NCBI RefSeq assembly: GCF_000718095.1
Contig: NZ_JOEI01000061.1
Location: 1 to 5,503, forward strand
DNA length: 5,503 bases
Source of the DNA: Streptomyces scopuliridis RB72
Lineage (GTDB): Bacteria > Actinomycetota > Actinomycetes > Streptomycetales > Streptomycetaceae
Reading direction: 5' to 3'
A program made the translations under genes and the position numbers. The notes below the pieces were generated by a model. That model was not told the DNA's origin, did no database searches, and was given only the letters and a program-made list of their open reading frames with translations. Of this stretch, positions 1-5,503 are shown in pieces (positions within the stretch are counted from its first letter, which is position 1; the number at the start of each line of letters is the position of its first letter).

Positions 1-257
1 CCCGGCAGACCCTCAGCCCGACGACGCTCCATCAACGCATCCAGGAACGCGTTACCCGCCGCATAATTCCCCTGCCCCGCACTACCGAACAGGGCGGCGG
101 CGGAGGAGAAGACCACAAACGCCGAAAGCTCTTGTTCACGGGTCAGTTCATGCAGATGCCAGGCCGCGTCAGCCTTCGGCCGCAGGACCGTGTCCAGCCG
201 CTCCGGCGTCAGCGAACCGACCACACCGTCATCCAGCACACCCGCCGCATGCACCAC
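1..257 (-). CDS. PKS segment 3 (frameshifted): catalytic half of second KR, partial
   Basis: This third-frame piece has 85 codons, no stop, and runs off the left edge. It starts in homology at [10 protein letters not shown] (257-228) and carries the KR catalytic residues: Lys in RPKAD (176-174), Ser as the second Ser of FSS (104-102), Tyr in GQGNYAAGN (65-63) and Asn four residues later (53-51). The LDD motif predicts a B-type KR. It aligns without gaps to 4923-4669 of the first KR at a constant offset of 4666 bases, which shows it is the genuine continuation of the KR that starts near 421. It has no start codon or ribosome binding site of its own; it is a fragment separated by a frameshift. 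Confidence 0.8.
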   Translation of the reverse strand, partial: MVHAAGVLDDGVVGSLTPERLDTVLRPKADAAWHLHELTREQELSAFVVFSSAAALFGSAGQGNYAAGNAFLDALMERRRAEGLP

Positions 258-421
258 TCGGTCCCTTGCAGCTCCAGCTGGGCGACCAGTTCCTCGGCTC
301 CCTCGGCGCCCAGGCCCCGGCGGCTCACCAGCAGCAGCCTGCGCACCCCGTGCTCCGCCACCAGATGCCGCGCCACCACCGCGCCCAGACCACCCGTACC
401 ACCGGTGATCAGCACACTGCC
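1..421 (-). other. KR catalytic subdomain of the second module, B-type, with an 88-nt deletion and frameshift; partial at left edge
   Basis: The cofactor motif [11 protein letters not shown] begins at 415 and the frame is normal down to LELQG (265-263). Then only 5 bases (262-258) lie between this and [10 protein letters not shown] in another frame. In the intact KR of this window, the same blocks (LTAQG ending at 5017, VVHTAG starting at 4923) are separated by 93 bases, so 88 bases are missing. The lost part includes the CDVAD region that contacts the NADPH adenine side. Downstream, Lys, Ser, Tyr and Asn catalytic residues and LDD (B-type) are all present. If repaired, this KR followed by the DH step would be expected to give a trans double bond. 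The C-terminal part and the ACP lie outside the window. Confidence 0.85.
1..421. repeat. Intragenic direct repeat, copy A (KR catalytic region)
   Basis: This is homologous to 4667-5175 (copy B). From 1 to 257 the two copies align without gaps at an offset of 4666; from 263 onward the offset becomes 4754, the difference of 88 being the deletion. Blocks of near-identity include the stretch around 142-186 against 4808-4852 (the [10 protein letters not shown] region). The repeat reflects homologous KR domains, not a mobile element, but is long and similar enough to confuse short-read assembly or support recombination. Confidence 0.8.
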
Positions 422-1507
422 ATCGCCATCCCAGACCGGGTGTGCCGCAAGCCCCGGTGCCGACCCGCGTACCAGCCGCCCGGCCAGCGCCTCACCCTCG
501 CGGACGATCACCTGCGGCTCATCCGCGCTCAGCACCGACAGCGGCACCGACTGCACGACCGGCTCGGCCGGATCGAGATCGACCAGACCGAAGCAACCCG
601 GATTCTCCGACTGCGCCGACCGTACGAGACCCCGCACCGCAGCCGCCGCCACATCAGCGCCACCCACAGCACCCCGCGTCACAAAGACGAACCGCGACTC
701 CGCGAACCGCTCATCCGCCAACCGCTCCTGAAGCTGCCCGAGCACCCGATGCGTCAACGCCCGTACCGAACCAGCCATATCCGCGCCGGGCTCCCCGACC
801 ACCGGAATCAGCACCACGCCCGGCATCTCGGACCCATCAGCGGCCAACGCAGCCGAATCCACACTCAGTTCGGCCTCAGCACCCGCAGCACGCACCGCCT
901 CCACCAGGCCCAGGCTGTCCTGGCCGATCACGGCGATTCGCTGTGCGGTGCTGGTGGACGCGGCAGCCACCGGCATCCAGTCCAGCCGGAACAGCGCGTC
1001 CCTCGTCAGCGCACCCTCATCGTCCAGAGCCTCCGTCGACAGCGCCCGCATCGCCAGCGACTCCACCGACGCGACCGGCGCGCCCGTCACATCAGCCACC
1101 GCGATCGACACGGCACCATCGGCCTCGCGCGTCAGCCTCACGCGTACCGAAGAAGCCCCCGACGCCTGCAACGACACCCCGCTCCACGAGAACGGCACAC
1201 CGCCACTCCGCCGGTCCGCGCCATCAGCCGACGAACCCACGAACCACGCCGAGTGAAGCCCGGCGTCCAGCAGCGCGGGATGGAGGCCGAAGGCCACCGC
1301 GTCGCCCTGCGCGTCCTCGGGCAGGCTCACCTCGGCGAAGACCTCGCCATCCCGGCTCCAAGCGGCCCGCAGCCCCTGGAACACCGGACCGTACGCGAAG
1401 CCCTCGGCCGCCCGAGCATCGTAGAAACCATCCAGATCCACCGGCTCGGCACCCACCGGCGGCCACACCGACGCATCGAAATCAACCCCGGCCCCGGCAC
1501 CCGCGAA
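209..1507 (-). CDS. PKS segment 2 (frameshifted): DH second half, KR structural subdomain, KR Rossmann start
   Basis: This piece continues the same gene in a different frame. A gene caller would begin at the GTG at 1468, but PKS-like sequence in this frame already appears upstream of it (GAGVDFDAS, 1495-1469), so that codon is internal. I see no ribosome binding site. Numbered from 1468, it contains the DH motif YGPVF (residues 26-30), the DH catalytic Asp motif HPALLDAG (63-70), the DWMPV entry to the KR structural subdomain (163-167) and the NADPH-binding motif TGGTGGLG (355-362). Homology stops at LELQG (398-402, down to 263). The last 17 residues, to the stop at 209, are out of frame because the KR continues in the third frame. 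It is most likely not an independently translated protein. Confidence 0.8.
   Translation of the reverse strand, partial: FAGAGAGVDFDASVWPPVGAEPVDLDGFYDARAAEGFAYGPVFQGLRAAWSRDGEVFAEVSLPEDAQGDAVAFGLHPALLDAGLHSAWFVGSSADGADRRSGGVPFSWSGVSLQASGASSVRVRLTREADGAVSIAVADVTGAPVASVESLAMRALSTEALDDEGALTRDALFRLDWMPVAAASTSTAQRIAVIGQDSLGLVEAVRAAGAEAELSVDSAALAADGSEMPGVVLIPVVGEPGADMAGSVRALTHRVLGQLQERLADERFAESRFVFVTRGAVGGADVAAAAVRGLVRSAQSENPGCFGLVDLDPAEPVVQSVPLSVLSADEPQVIVREGEALAGRLVRGSAPGLAAHPVWDGDGSVLITGGTGGLGAVVARHLVAEHGVRRLLLVSRRGLGAEGAEELVAQLELQGTEWCMRRVCWMTVWSVR
422..988 (-). other. KR structural subdomain of the second module
   Basis: This is the truncated Rossmann-like, non-catalytic half that stabilises the KR catalytic subdomain. 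It opens with LFRLDWMPV (159-167 counted from 1468) and includes a degenerate cofactor-like strand (RIAVIG, 177-182), VVLIPVVG (218-225), [11 protein letters not shown] (258-268) and [17 protein letters not shown] (275-291), the usual junction signature of this subdomain. It runs directly into the catalytic KR without an ER inserted, so this module was built as DH-KR rather than DH-ER-KR. The sequence is clean over its whole length. Confidence 0.85.
1043..1507 (-). other. Dehydratase (DH) domain, C-terminal half only; N-terminal catalytic half missing
   Basis: DH domains have a double-hotdog fold and remove water from the beta-hydroxyacyl chain using a His from the first hotdog and an Asp from the second. 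Here only the second hotdog is present: [11 protein letters not shown], then [10 protein letters not shown] (a form of the GYGPxF motif) and HPALLDAG, whose Asp (codon 1265-1267) is the expected catalytic Asp. The first hotdog, with HxxxGxxxxP, is absent. The preceding frame reaches GLVPAGH (1527-1507), the usual DH entry before PLLGA, and then the sequence is already at the [12 protein letters not shown] region in a new frame. From family knowledge about 110-130 residues are missing, and the length lost must be 1 modulo 3. As written it cannot be an active DH. Confidence 0.85.
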
Positions 1508-4500
1508 TGCCCGGCCGGGACAAGTCCGATCGCCGCCGCGTCGGCGCCGCCCCGCATCCCGCCGGGCCAGAACGGCTGGTGCTCGAAGGCGTACGTGGGC
1601 ACATCCACCCGCGACGCCCCGGTACCGGCGAAGAACCCGGCCCAGTCCACGGCGACACCACGCACATGCAGCTGAGCCAGTGCGGTGACGGCCGACTGTT
1701 CCTCGGCGCGGTTCTTACGGAGGACCGGCACCGTGAGGGCCTCGTCCGATACCGACTCCCGCGCCATCGCGGAGAGCACGCCGTCCGGACCCAGCTCCAG
1801 GAACGTGCTCACGCCCTGCTCACCGAGCGTCCGTACCCCGTCCGCGAAGCGCACGGCCTCGCGGACATGCCGTACCCAGTACTCGGCCGAGCACAGCTCC
1901 TCCGCCGACGCCAGACCACCCGTCAGGTTCGACACCACCGGGATACGCGGCGCCGAGGGGCCGTTGACCGCGGCGATCGACACCTGGTCCTGCCGCTCGA
2001 ACAGCAGCGGCAGCACCTCGTCCTCCGTCGCCTGGACCGCGACCATCGCTCCACCGGCCGGCAGCGCCCCCATCAACCGCGCCCGCGCCACCACCAGCGC
2101 GCAGGCGTCCGCCAGCGAGAACACCCCCGCCACATGCGCCGCCGCGATCTCACCGATCGAATGACCCGCCACGAAGTCCGGCCGTACACCCCACGACTCC
2201 ACCAGCCGGAACAGCGCCACCTCGATCGCGAACAACGCCGGCTGAGTGAAGCCCGTGTCGTTCAGCAGCTCCGCGTCCTCGCCCCACATCACCTCACGCA
2301 GCGAACGCCCCAACTCGCCGTCCAACAGCGGCAGTACGGAATCCAGTGCCTCCGCGAACGCCGGGAACCGGCCGTACAACTCACGGCCCATCCCCAGCCG
2401 CTGCGCACCCTGCCCCGAGAACAGCACCGCCGTCTTCCCACCGACGACCGCACCCGACACCGCCGAGGCGTCCGGCTCGCCGACCGCCAGGCCCGCCAGC
2501 GCGCGCACCGTCTCCTCGCGCTCGCCGGCCGACACCACCGCCCGGTGGTCGAACTTCGACCGGCCTGTCGCCAGCGAGAACCCGATGTCCACCGGCCGCA
2601 GTTCGGGCCGTGCCTGGATGTAGGAGAGCAGCCGGCCCGCCTGGCCGCGCAGCGCCTCCGGCGTCTTGCCGGACAGCACCCACGGCACCACGCCCGGCTC
2701 CACCACCGGTGCCTCGGATGCCTCGGGCCCGGTCACCACCGTTCCCTGGATCACCGTCACCGGTTGCTCCAGGATGACGTGCGCGTTCGTACCGCTGATA
2801 CCGAACGACGAGACACCCGCCCGTCGCGCGCGATCGGTCTCCGGCCACTCCGCGGACTCCGTGAGCAGTTCCACCGCGCCCGCCGACCAGTCGACATGCG
2901 ACGACGGCTCGGTCACATTCAGCGTCGGCGGCAGCACACCATGGCGCATCGCCATGATCATCTTGATCACACCGGCGGCGCCCGCGGCGGCCTGGGTGTG
3001 CCCCAGGTTCGACTTCACCGAACCGAGCAGCAGCGGACGCTCCGGGTCACGATCACGGCCGTACGTGGCCAGCAGCGCCTGCGCCTCGATCGGGTCACCC
3101 AGCGTGGTACCCGTACCGTGCGCCTCCACCGCGTCCACATCGGCGGGCGACAGTCCGCCGCTGGCCAGCGCCTGACGGATCACGCGCTGCTGCGAAGGAC
3201 CGTTCGGCGCCGTCAGCCCGTTCGACGCACCGTCCTGGTTGACGGCCGAGCCCCGGACCACCGCGAGGATCTCGTGGCCGTTGCGCAGCGCGTCCGACCG
3301 CCGCTCCAGGAGGAGCATGCCGATGCCCTCGGACCAGCCGACGCCATCGGCCGACTCGGAGAACGGCTTGGACCGGCCGTCGGGGGCCAGGCCCCGCTGC
3401 CGCGAGAATTCCACGAAGGTGTCGGGGATCGACATCACGGTCACACCGCCGGCCAGCGCCAGCGAGCACTCACCGCTGCGCAGCGCCTGCGCGGCGAGAT
3501 GCATCGCCACCAGCGACGACGAGCACGCCGTGTCGACCGTGACGGCGGGGCCCTCGAAGCCGAAGGTGTACGAGACGCGGCCCGAGGCCACGCTCAGCGC
3601 GCTGCCCTGGCCCTGGAAGCCCTCGAACTCCTTGCCGCTCAAGGTGGTGTTGTAGCCGCCGTACATCACACCGGCGAACACACCGGTCTGGCTGTCGCGC
3701 AGTGACACCGGGTCGATGCCGGCCCGCTCGATCGCCTCCCACGACGTCTCCAGCAGCAGCCGCTGCTGCGAGTCCGTCGCCATCGCCTCGCGCGGCGACA
3801 TCCCGAAGAACGCCGGGTCGAACTCGCCCGCGTCGTGCAGGAATCCTCCCTGCCGCGTGTACGAGGTACCCATGTGCTCCGGGTCGGGGTTGTAGAGCGC
3901 GTCGACGTCCCAGCCGCGGTTCGTCGGGAAGTCGGAGACGACATCGGCGCCCTCGGTGACCACCCGCCACAGATCCTCCGGCGACCCGATGCCGCCGGGG
4001 AAGCGGCAGCTCATACCGACGACCACGACCGGATCGTCGTCGAGCATGGCCCGGGAGAGTTCCGGTGCCGCCGCGTCCGTGTCCAGGTCCGCGTCGGGGC
4101 CGACCAGTTCTTCGAGCAGATGCTCGGCCAGCGCCTCGACCGTCGGGTAGTCGAAGACCATCGTGGCGGGCAGCCGCAGTCCGGTCGCCGTGTTGAGCCG
4201 GTTGCGCAGCTCGACCGCCGTCAGCGAGTCGAAGCCCAGGTCACGGAAGGCCCGTGCCGGGTCGACCCCGTCGCCGCTCGCGTGACCGAGCACCAGCGCC
4301 GCCTGGCCGCGTACGAGCGTGAGCAGCGTCTCGTGCCGTTCGGCGCGCTCCAGCCTGCTGAGACGCTCGGCGAGCCCGGCGTCCGTGCCCGCGCCGGGCC
4401 CCGCGACCGCCGTACGCCGCGCGGTTGTACGGACCAGTCCCCGCAGCAGCGGCGGGACGGCGCCCTGCGCGCGCAGCACCGACAGGTCGAGCCGTACGGG

Positions 4501-5503
4501 CGCCACCGCGGCCTGACCGGTGGCCAGCGCGGCGTCGAACAGCGATACGCCCTGGTCGACCGAGAGCAGGGGCATGCCGGCCTCGGCGGCCCGGCGCAGA
4601 TCGGCCTCGCCGAGGCCGCTCGTCATCCCGGCGCCCTGGTTCCAGGCGCCCCATGCCAGCGAGACTCCCGGCAGGCCCGCGGCCTGACGGTGCGCGGCGA
4701 GGGCGTCCAGGAAGGCGTTGCCCGCCGCGTAGTTGGCCTGCCCCGCGCCGCCGATCACACCGGAGACCGAGGAGAAGACCACGAAGGCGGCCAGATCGAG
4801 ATCGCGGGTCAGCTCATGCAGATGCCAGGCCGCGTCGACCTTCGGCCGCAGCACCCGGGCCAGTCGCTCGGGGGTCAGTGAGCCGATGATGCCGTCGTCC
4901 AGCACACCCGCCGTGTGGACGACCGCCGTCAGCGGATGCTCGGCCGGGAGCGCGCCCAGCAGTTCCGCCAGGGCGTCGCGGTCCGCGACATCACACGCCT
5001 CGACGGACACCGAGGCGCCCTGTGCCGTCAGTTCGGCGACGAGTTCCGTGGCTCCCTCGGCGGAGAGCCCGCGCCGGCTGGTGAGCACGAGGTGCCGTAC
5101 GCCGCGCTCGGCCACCAAGTGCCGTGCCAGCACGCCGCCCAGACCGCCCGTGCCGCCGGTGATCAGGACCGTACCCTCGGCGTCCCAGACCCGGGGCATG
5201 GTCAGCACGATCTTGCCGACATGCCGGGCCATGCTCATGAACCGGAACGCGTCGCGTGCCCGCCGTACATCCCACGACCGCACCGGCAGCGGCTCCAGCG
5301 CACCCTGCTCGAACAGGTCCATGACGGCGACCAGCATCCGCTGGATACCGTCCGGGTCCACCCAACCCAGGTCGAAAGCCTGGTAGTTCACGCCGTCGGG
5401 CACATCGGCGGCCTCCCGGATGTCGGTCTTGCCCATCTCCAGGAACCGGCCGCCGGGGCCGACCAGCCGCAGCGACGCGTCCACGAACTCACCGGCCAGC
5501 GAG
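1327..5503 (-). CDS. PKS segment 1: ER(end)-KR-ACP-KS-AT plus start of DH
   Basis: This is the largest uninterrupted reading frame, entering from the right edge. The GTG at 5484 is an internal Val, not a start: six in-frame residues (SLAGEF) precede it and fit the ER domain, and there is no ribosome binding site context. Numbering from that codon, the piece holds the ER end (to residue 97), KR (98-281), ACP (386-460), KS (484-907), AT (932-1245) and the post-AT linker ending in [10 protein letters not shown] (1297-1306). A typical DH entry, GLVPAGH (1320-1326, down to 1507), follows. After that the frame leaves PKS-like sequence, giving about 59 Arg/Ser/Gly-rich residues before the stop at 1327, because the true DH continuation lies in another frame. 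Real coding content therefore ends at about 1507, and the 1327-1506 tail is a frameshift artefact. Confidence 0.9.
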   Translation of the reverse strand, partial: SLAGEFVDASLRLVGPGGRFLEMGKTDIREAADVPDGVNYQAFDLGWVDPDGIQRMLVAVMDLFEQGALEPLPVRSWDVRRARDAFRFMSMARHVGKIVLTMPRVWDAEGTVLITGGTGGLGGVLARHLVAERGVRHLVLTSRRGLSAEGATELVAELTAQGASVSVEACDVADRDALAELLGALPAEHPLTAVVHTAGVLDDGIIGSLTPERLARVLRPKVDAAWHLHELTRDLDLAAFVVFSSVSGVIGGAGQANYAAGNAFLDALAAHRQAAGLPGVSLAWGAWNQGAGMTSGLGEADLRRAAEAGMPLLSVDQGVSLFDAALATGQAAVAPVRLDLSVLRAQGAVPPLLRGLVRTTARRTAVAGPGAGTDAGLAERLSRLERAERHETLLTLVRGQAALVLGHASGDGVDPARAFRDLGFDSLTAVELRNRLNTATGLRLPATMVFDYPTVEALAEHLLEELVGPDADLDTDAAAPELSRAMLDDDPVVVVGMSCRFPGGIGSPEDLWRVVTEGADVVSDFPTNRGWDVDALYNPDPEHMGTSYTRQGGFLHDAGEFDPAFFGMSPREAMATDSQQRLLLETSWEAIERAGIDPVSLRDSQTGVFAGVMYGGYNTTLSGKEFEGFQGQGSALSVASGRVSYTFGFEGPAVTVDTACSSSLVAMHLAAQALRSGECSLALAGGVTVMSIPDTFVEFSRQRGLAPDGRSKPFSESADGVGWSEGIGMLLLERRSDALRNGHEILAVVRGSAVNQDGASNGLTAPNGPSQQRVIRQALASGGLSPADVDAVEAHGTGTTLGDPIEAQALLATYGRDRDPERPLLLGSVKSNLGHTQAAAGAAGVIKMIMAMRHGVLPPTLNVTEPSSHVDWSAGAVELLTESAEWPETDRARRAGVSSFGISGTNAHVILEQPVTVIQGTVVTGPEASEAPVVEPGVVPWVLSGKTPEALRGQAGRLLSYIQARPELRPVDIGFSLATGRSKFDHRAVVSAGEREETVRALAGLAVGEPDASAVSGAVVGGKTAVLFSGQGAQRLGMGRELYGRFPAFAEALDSVLPLLDGELGRSLREVMWGEDAELLNDTGFTQPALFAIEVALFRLVESWGVRPDFVAGHSIGEIAAAHVAGVFSLADACALVVARARLMGALPAGGAMVAVQATEDEVLPLLFERQDQVSIAAVNGPSAPRIPVVSNLTGGLASAEELCSAEYWVRHVREAVRFADGVRTLGEQGVSTFLELGPDGVLSAMARESVSDEALTVPVLRKNRAEEQSAVTALAQLHVRGVAVDWAGFFAGTGASRVDVPTYAFEHQPFWPGGMRGGADAAAIGLVPAGHSRVPGPGLISMRRCGRRWVPSRWIWMVSTMLGRPRASRTVRCSRGCGPLGAGMARSSPR
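1567..1749 (-). other. Post-AT linker
   Basis: This is the conserved linker that wraps back over the KS-AT pair in PKS modules. It contains [13 protein letters not shown] (1252-1264 counted from 5484) and [10 protein letters not shown] (1272-1281), and ends in the [12 protein letters not shown] signature (1295-1306). All are at normal spacing and in the same frame as the KS, so the sequence between the AT and DH lesions is undamaged. Confidence 0.85.
1750..2691 (-). other. Acyltransferase (AT) domain, probably malonyl-CoA type, with internal deletion removing the catalytic His segment
   Basis: AT domains load the extender unit from acyl-CoA onto the ACP. Present are the KS-AT adapter ([13 protein letters not shown], 935-947), FSGQGAQ (1022-1028), the nucleophile motif GHSIG with Ser1109 (codon 2160-2158), and the Arg of ARARLM. 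GHSIGE followed by AAAHVAG is typical of malonyl-specific ATs, whereas methylmalonyl ATs usually read GHSQGE. After VNGPS (1173-1177) the sequence jumps directly to [12 protein letters not shown] (1178-1189). In family members these blocks are separated by about 55-60 residues that include the HAFH (malonyl) or YASH (methylmalonyl) motif, whose last His is catalytic. The loss keeps the frame. As written this AT should not work. Substrate assignment rests on the serine motif alone. Confidence 0.88.
2764..4035 (-). other. Ketosynthase (KS) domain, intact
   Basis: This thiolase-fold domain takes the chain from the upstream ACP and catalyses decarboxylative Claisen condensation. It starts at [15 protein letters not shown] (484-498 counted from 5484) and ends near the TNAHVILEQ motif (899-907). 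The active-site triad is complete: Cys654 in DTACSSS (codon 3525-3523), His789 in EAHGTGT and His829 in SNLGHTQAA. The presence of Cys rather than Gln shows an extension KS, not a KSQ loading domain. Length (about 424 residues) is normal, and I see no disruption, so the lesions further downstream do not reach this domain. Confidence 0.96.
4105..4329 (-). other. Acyl carrier protein (ACP) domain
   Basis: This is a four-helix carrier domain that holds the growing chain on a phosphopantetheine arm. The attachment serine is Ser420 in DLGFDSL (codon 4227-4225), followed by TAVELRNRL and the helix III signature [10 protein letters not shown] (443-452). Spacing and motifs match an ordinary cis-AT PKS ACP, so it should be modifiable by a phosphopantetheinyl transferase. 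A linker rich in Ala, Arg and Glu (about residues 345-385) joins it to the KR. A short acidic linker of about 23 residues (461-483) leads straight into the next KS, so no docking domain or polypeptide break occurs here. Confidence 0.94.
4642..5193 (-). other. Ketoreductase (KR) domain of the ER-containing module, B-type, intact
   Basis: This SDR-fold domain reduces the beta-keto group on the ACP-bound chain with NADPH. Counted from 5484, it shows the glycine-rich cofactor motif TGGTGGLGG (109-117), CDVAD (164-168, adenine-side contact), and the catalytic set Lys215 (RPK), Ser239 (FSS), Tyr252 (NYAAGN) and Asn256, with the spacing usual for PKS KRs. LDD at 195-197 (4902-4894) marks a B-type KR, predicted to give the D-configured hydroxyl, although the stereocentre is lost after dehydration and enoylreduction. 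It follows the ER directly, as expected when an ER is inserted between KR structural and catalytic subdomains; the structural subdomain must lie outside the window. It is the intact internal reference for the damaged KR at the other end. Confidence 0.93.
4667..5175. repeat. Intragenic direct repeat, copy B (KR catalytic region)
   Basis: This partner of copy A at 1-421 lies in the intact KR of the upstream module. It has the full-length spacing and serves as the yardstick for the 88-nt loss in copy A. Both copies have the same orientation. Confidence 0.8.
5194..5503 (-). other. Enoylreductase (ER) domain, C-terminal end
   Basis: ER domains of type I PKSs belong to the medium-chain dehydrogenase/reductase superfamily and use NADPH to reduce the alpha,beta-double bond on the ACP-bound chain. 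Only about the last 100 residues are here. Visible signatures are [10 protein letters not shown] (residues 14-23 counted from 5484), YQAFDL (34-39), the LEPLPV strand (63-68) and the closing [13 protein letters not shown] (85-97). The Lys of GKTD and the Asp of AFDL are the positions usually linked to the ER active site; I assign them by motif only. The NADPH Rossmann fold and the residue used to predict methyl-branch stereochemistry lie beyond the right edge. Its presence means the upstream module fully reduces its beta-carbon. Confidence 0.9.

Larger units (their letters stand above)
1..5503 (-). pseudogene. Type I modular polyketide synthase, internal part of gene, interrupted by two frameshifts and one in-frame deletion
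   Basis: This is one PKS gene running right to left and open at both window edges. Domain order is ER(C-terminal end)-KR-ACP-KS-AT-DH-KR, i.e. the end of a fully reducing module followed by most of a KS-AT-DH-KR module. Such megasynthases are cytosolic assembly lines that extend an ACP-bound acyl chain by decarboxylative condensation and then reduce or dehydrate it. No stop codon separates ACP from KS, so both modules belong to one polypeptide. The second module needs three reading frames (codon starts on positions congruent to 0, 1 and 2 modulo 3), with breaks near 1507 and 260, and its AT also has an in-frame loss near 1953. I treat it as a broken gene; an assembly error that only looks like a broken gene is equally compatible. 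The product cannot be named from this fragment. Confidence 0.8.

Noticed and set aside
1466..1468. GTG as a true start of a separate DH-KR protein
   Set aside because: PKS-like sequence in the same frame continues upstream of it (GAGVDFDAS), no purine-rich ribosome binding site is visible, and it falls inside a DH domain.
1478..1512. Programmed ribosomal frameshifting between the AT and DH frames
   Set aside because: A frameshift signal would not explain the missing first half of the DH domain; a deletion accounts for both the lost sequence and the frame change. No slippery heptamer was noticed.
442..3705. Very long plus-strand open frame (1087 codons) antisense to the PKS
   Set aside because: It is extremely rich in Arg, Pro and His, shows no recognisable domain, and lies opposite well-supported PKS domains. 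Long antisense open frames are a routine by-product of high-GC codon bias.
4036..4104. Possible docking domains or gene boundary between ACP and KS
   Set aside because: The linker is only about 23 residues with no stop or start, so the two modules are on one polypeptide.
3835..4881. Plus-strand open frame of 348 codons opposite the KS start, ACP and KR
   Set aside because: Composition is Arg/Gly/Gln/Val-rich with no family motif, and the opposite strand encodes a clear ACP and KR. It is a shadow frame.
5482..5484. GTG at 5484 as the PKS start codon
   Set aside because: The frame is open to the window edge and the preceding residues (SLAGEF) match the ER domain, so this is an internal Val.

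Overview
The window is high-GC DNA (roughly 70% by eye) with the strong G/C third-position bias of an actinomycete, most likely Streptomyces or a close relative. The minus strand carries one continuous stretch of a type I modular polyketide synthase (PKS) gene, read from 5503 down to 1. Neither end of the gene is in the window. I see no intergenic region, promoter, terminator, RNA gene, CRISPR array or insertion sequence.

Layout in the direction of translation: C-terminal end of an enoylreductase (ER, 5503-5194), complete B-type ketoreductase (KR, 5193-4642), acyl carrier protein (ACP, 4329-4105), short linker, complete ketosynthase (KS, 4035-2764), acyltransferase (AT, 2691-1750), second half of a dehydratase (DH, about 1507-1043), and a second ketoreductase (structural part 988-422, catalytic part 421-1). 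The first module therefore ends ...ER-KR-ACP and would fully reduce its beta-carbon. The next is KS-AT-DH-KR-(...), which would normally use malonyl-CoA (GHSIGE motif) and leave an alkene.

The notable point is that the second module is damaged at three separate places while everything upstream of its AT looks intact. (1) The AT has an in-frame internal loss near 1953 that removes the HAFH/YASH segment with the catalytic His. (2) The DH has lost its whole N-terminal half, including the HxxxGxxxxP catalytic His, at about 1510-1480, and the reading frame shifts there. (3) The second KR has lost 88 nt at about 265-257, measured against the first KR in this window, and the frame shifts again. The module is thus spread over three minus-strand frames: to about 1507, from about 1507 to 263, and from 257 to 1. 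Outside the junctions the domain sequence is clean, with conserved motifs and no extra in-frame stops. This fits either a recently inactivated PKS module or deletions introduced during assembly of a repetitive PKS locus; the sequence alone cannot decide.

I found no evidence of a new type of system. The distinctive content is the cluster of lesions in one module and a codon-usage contrast between the two homologous KR domains.
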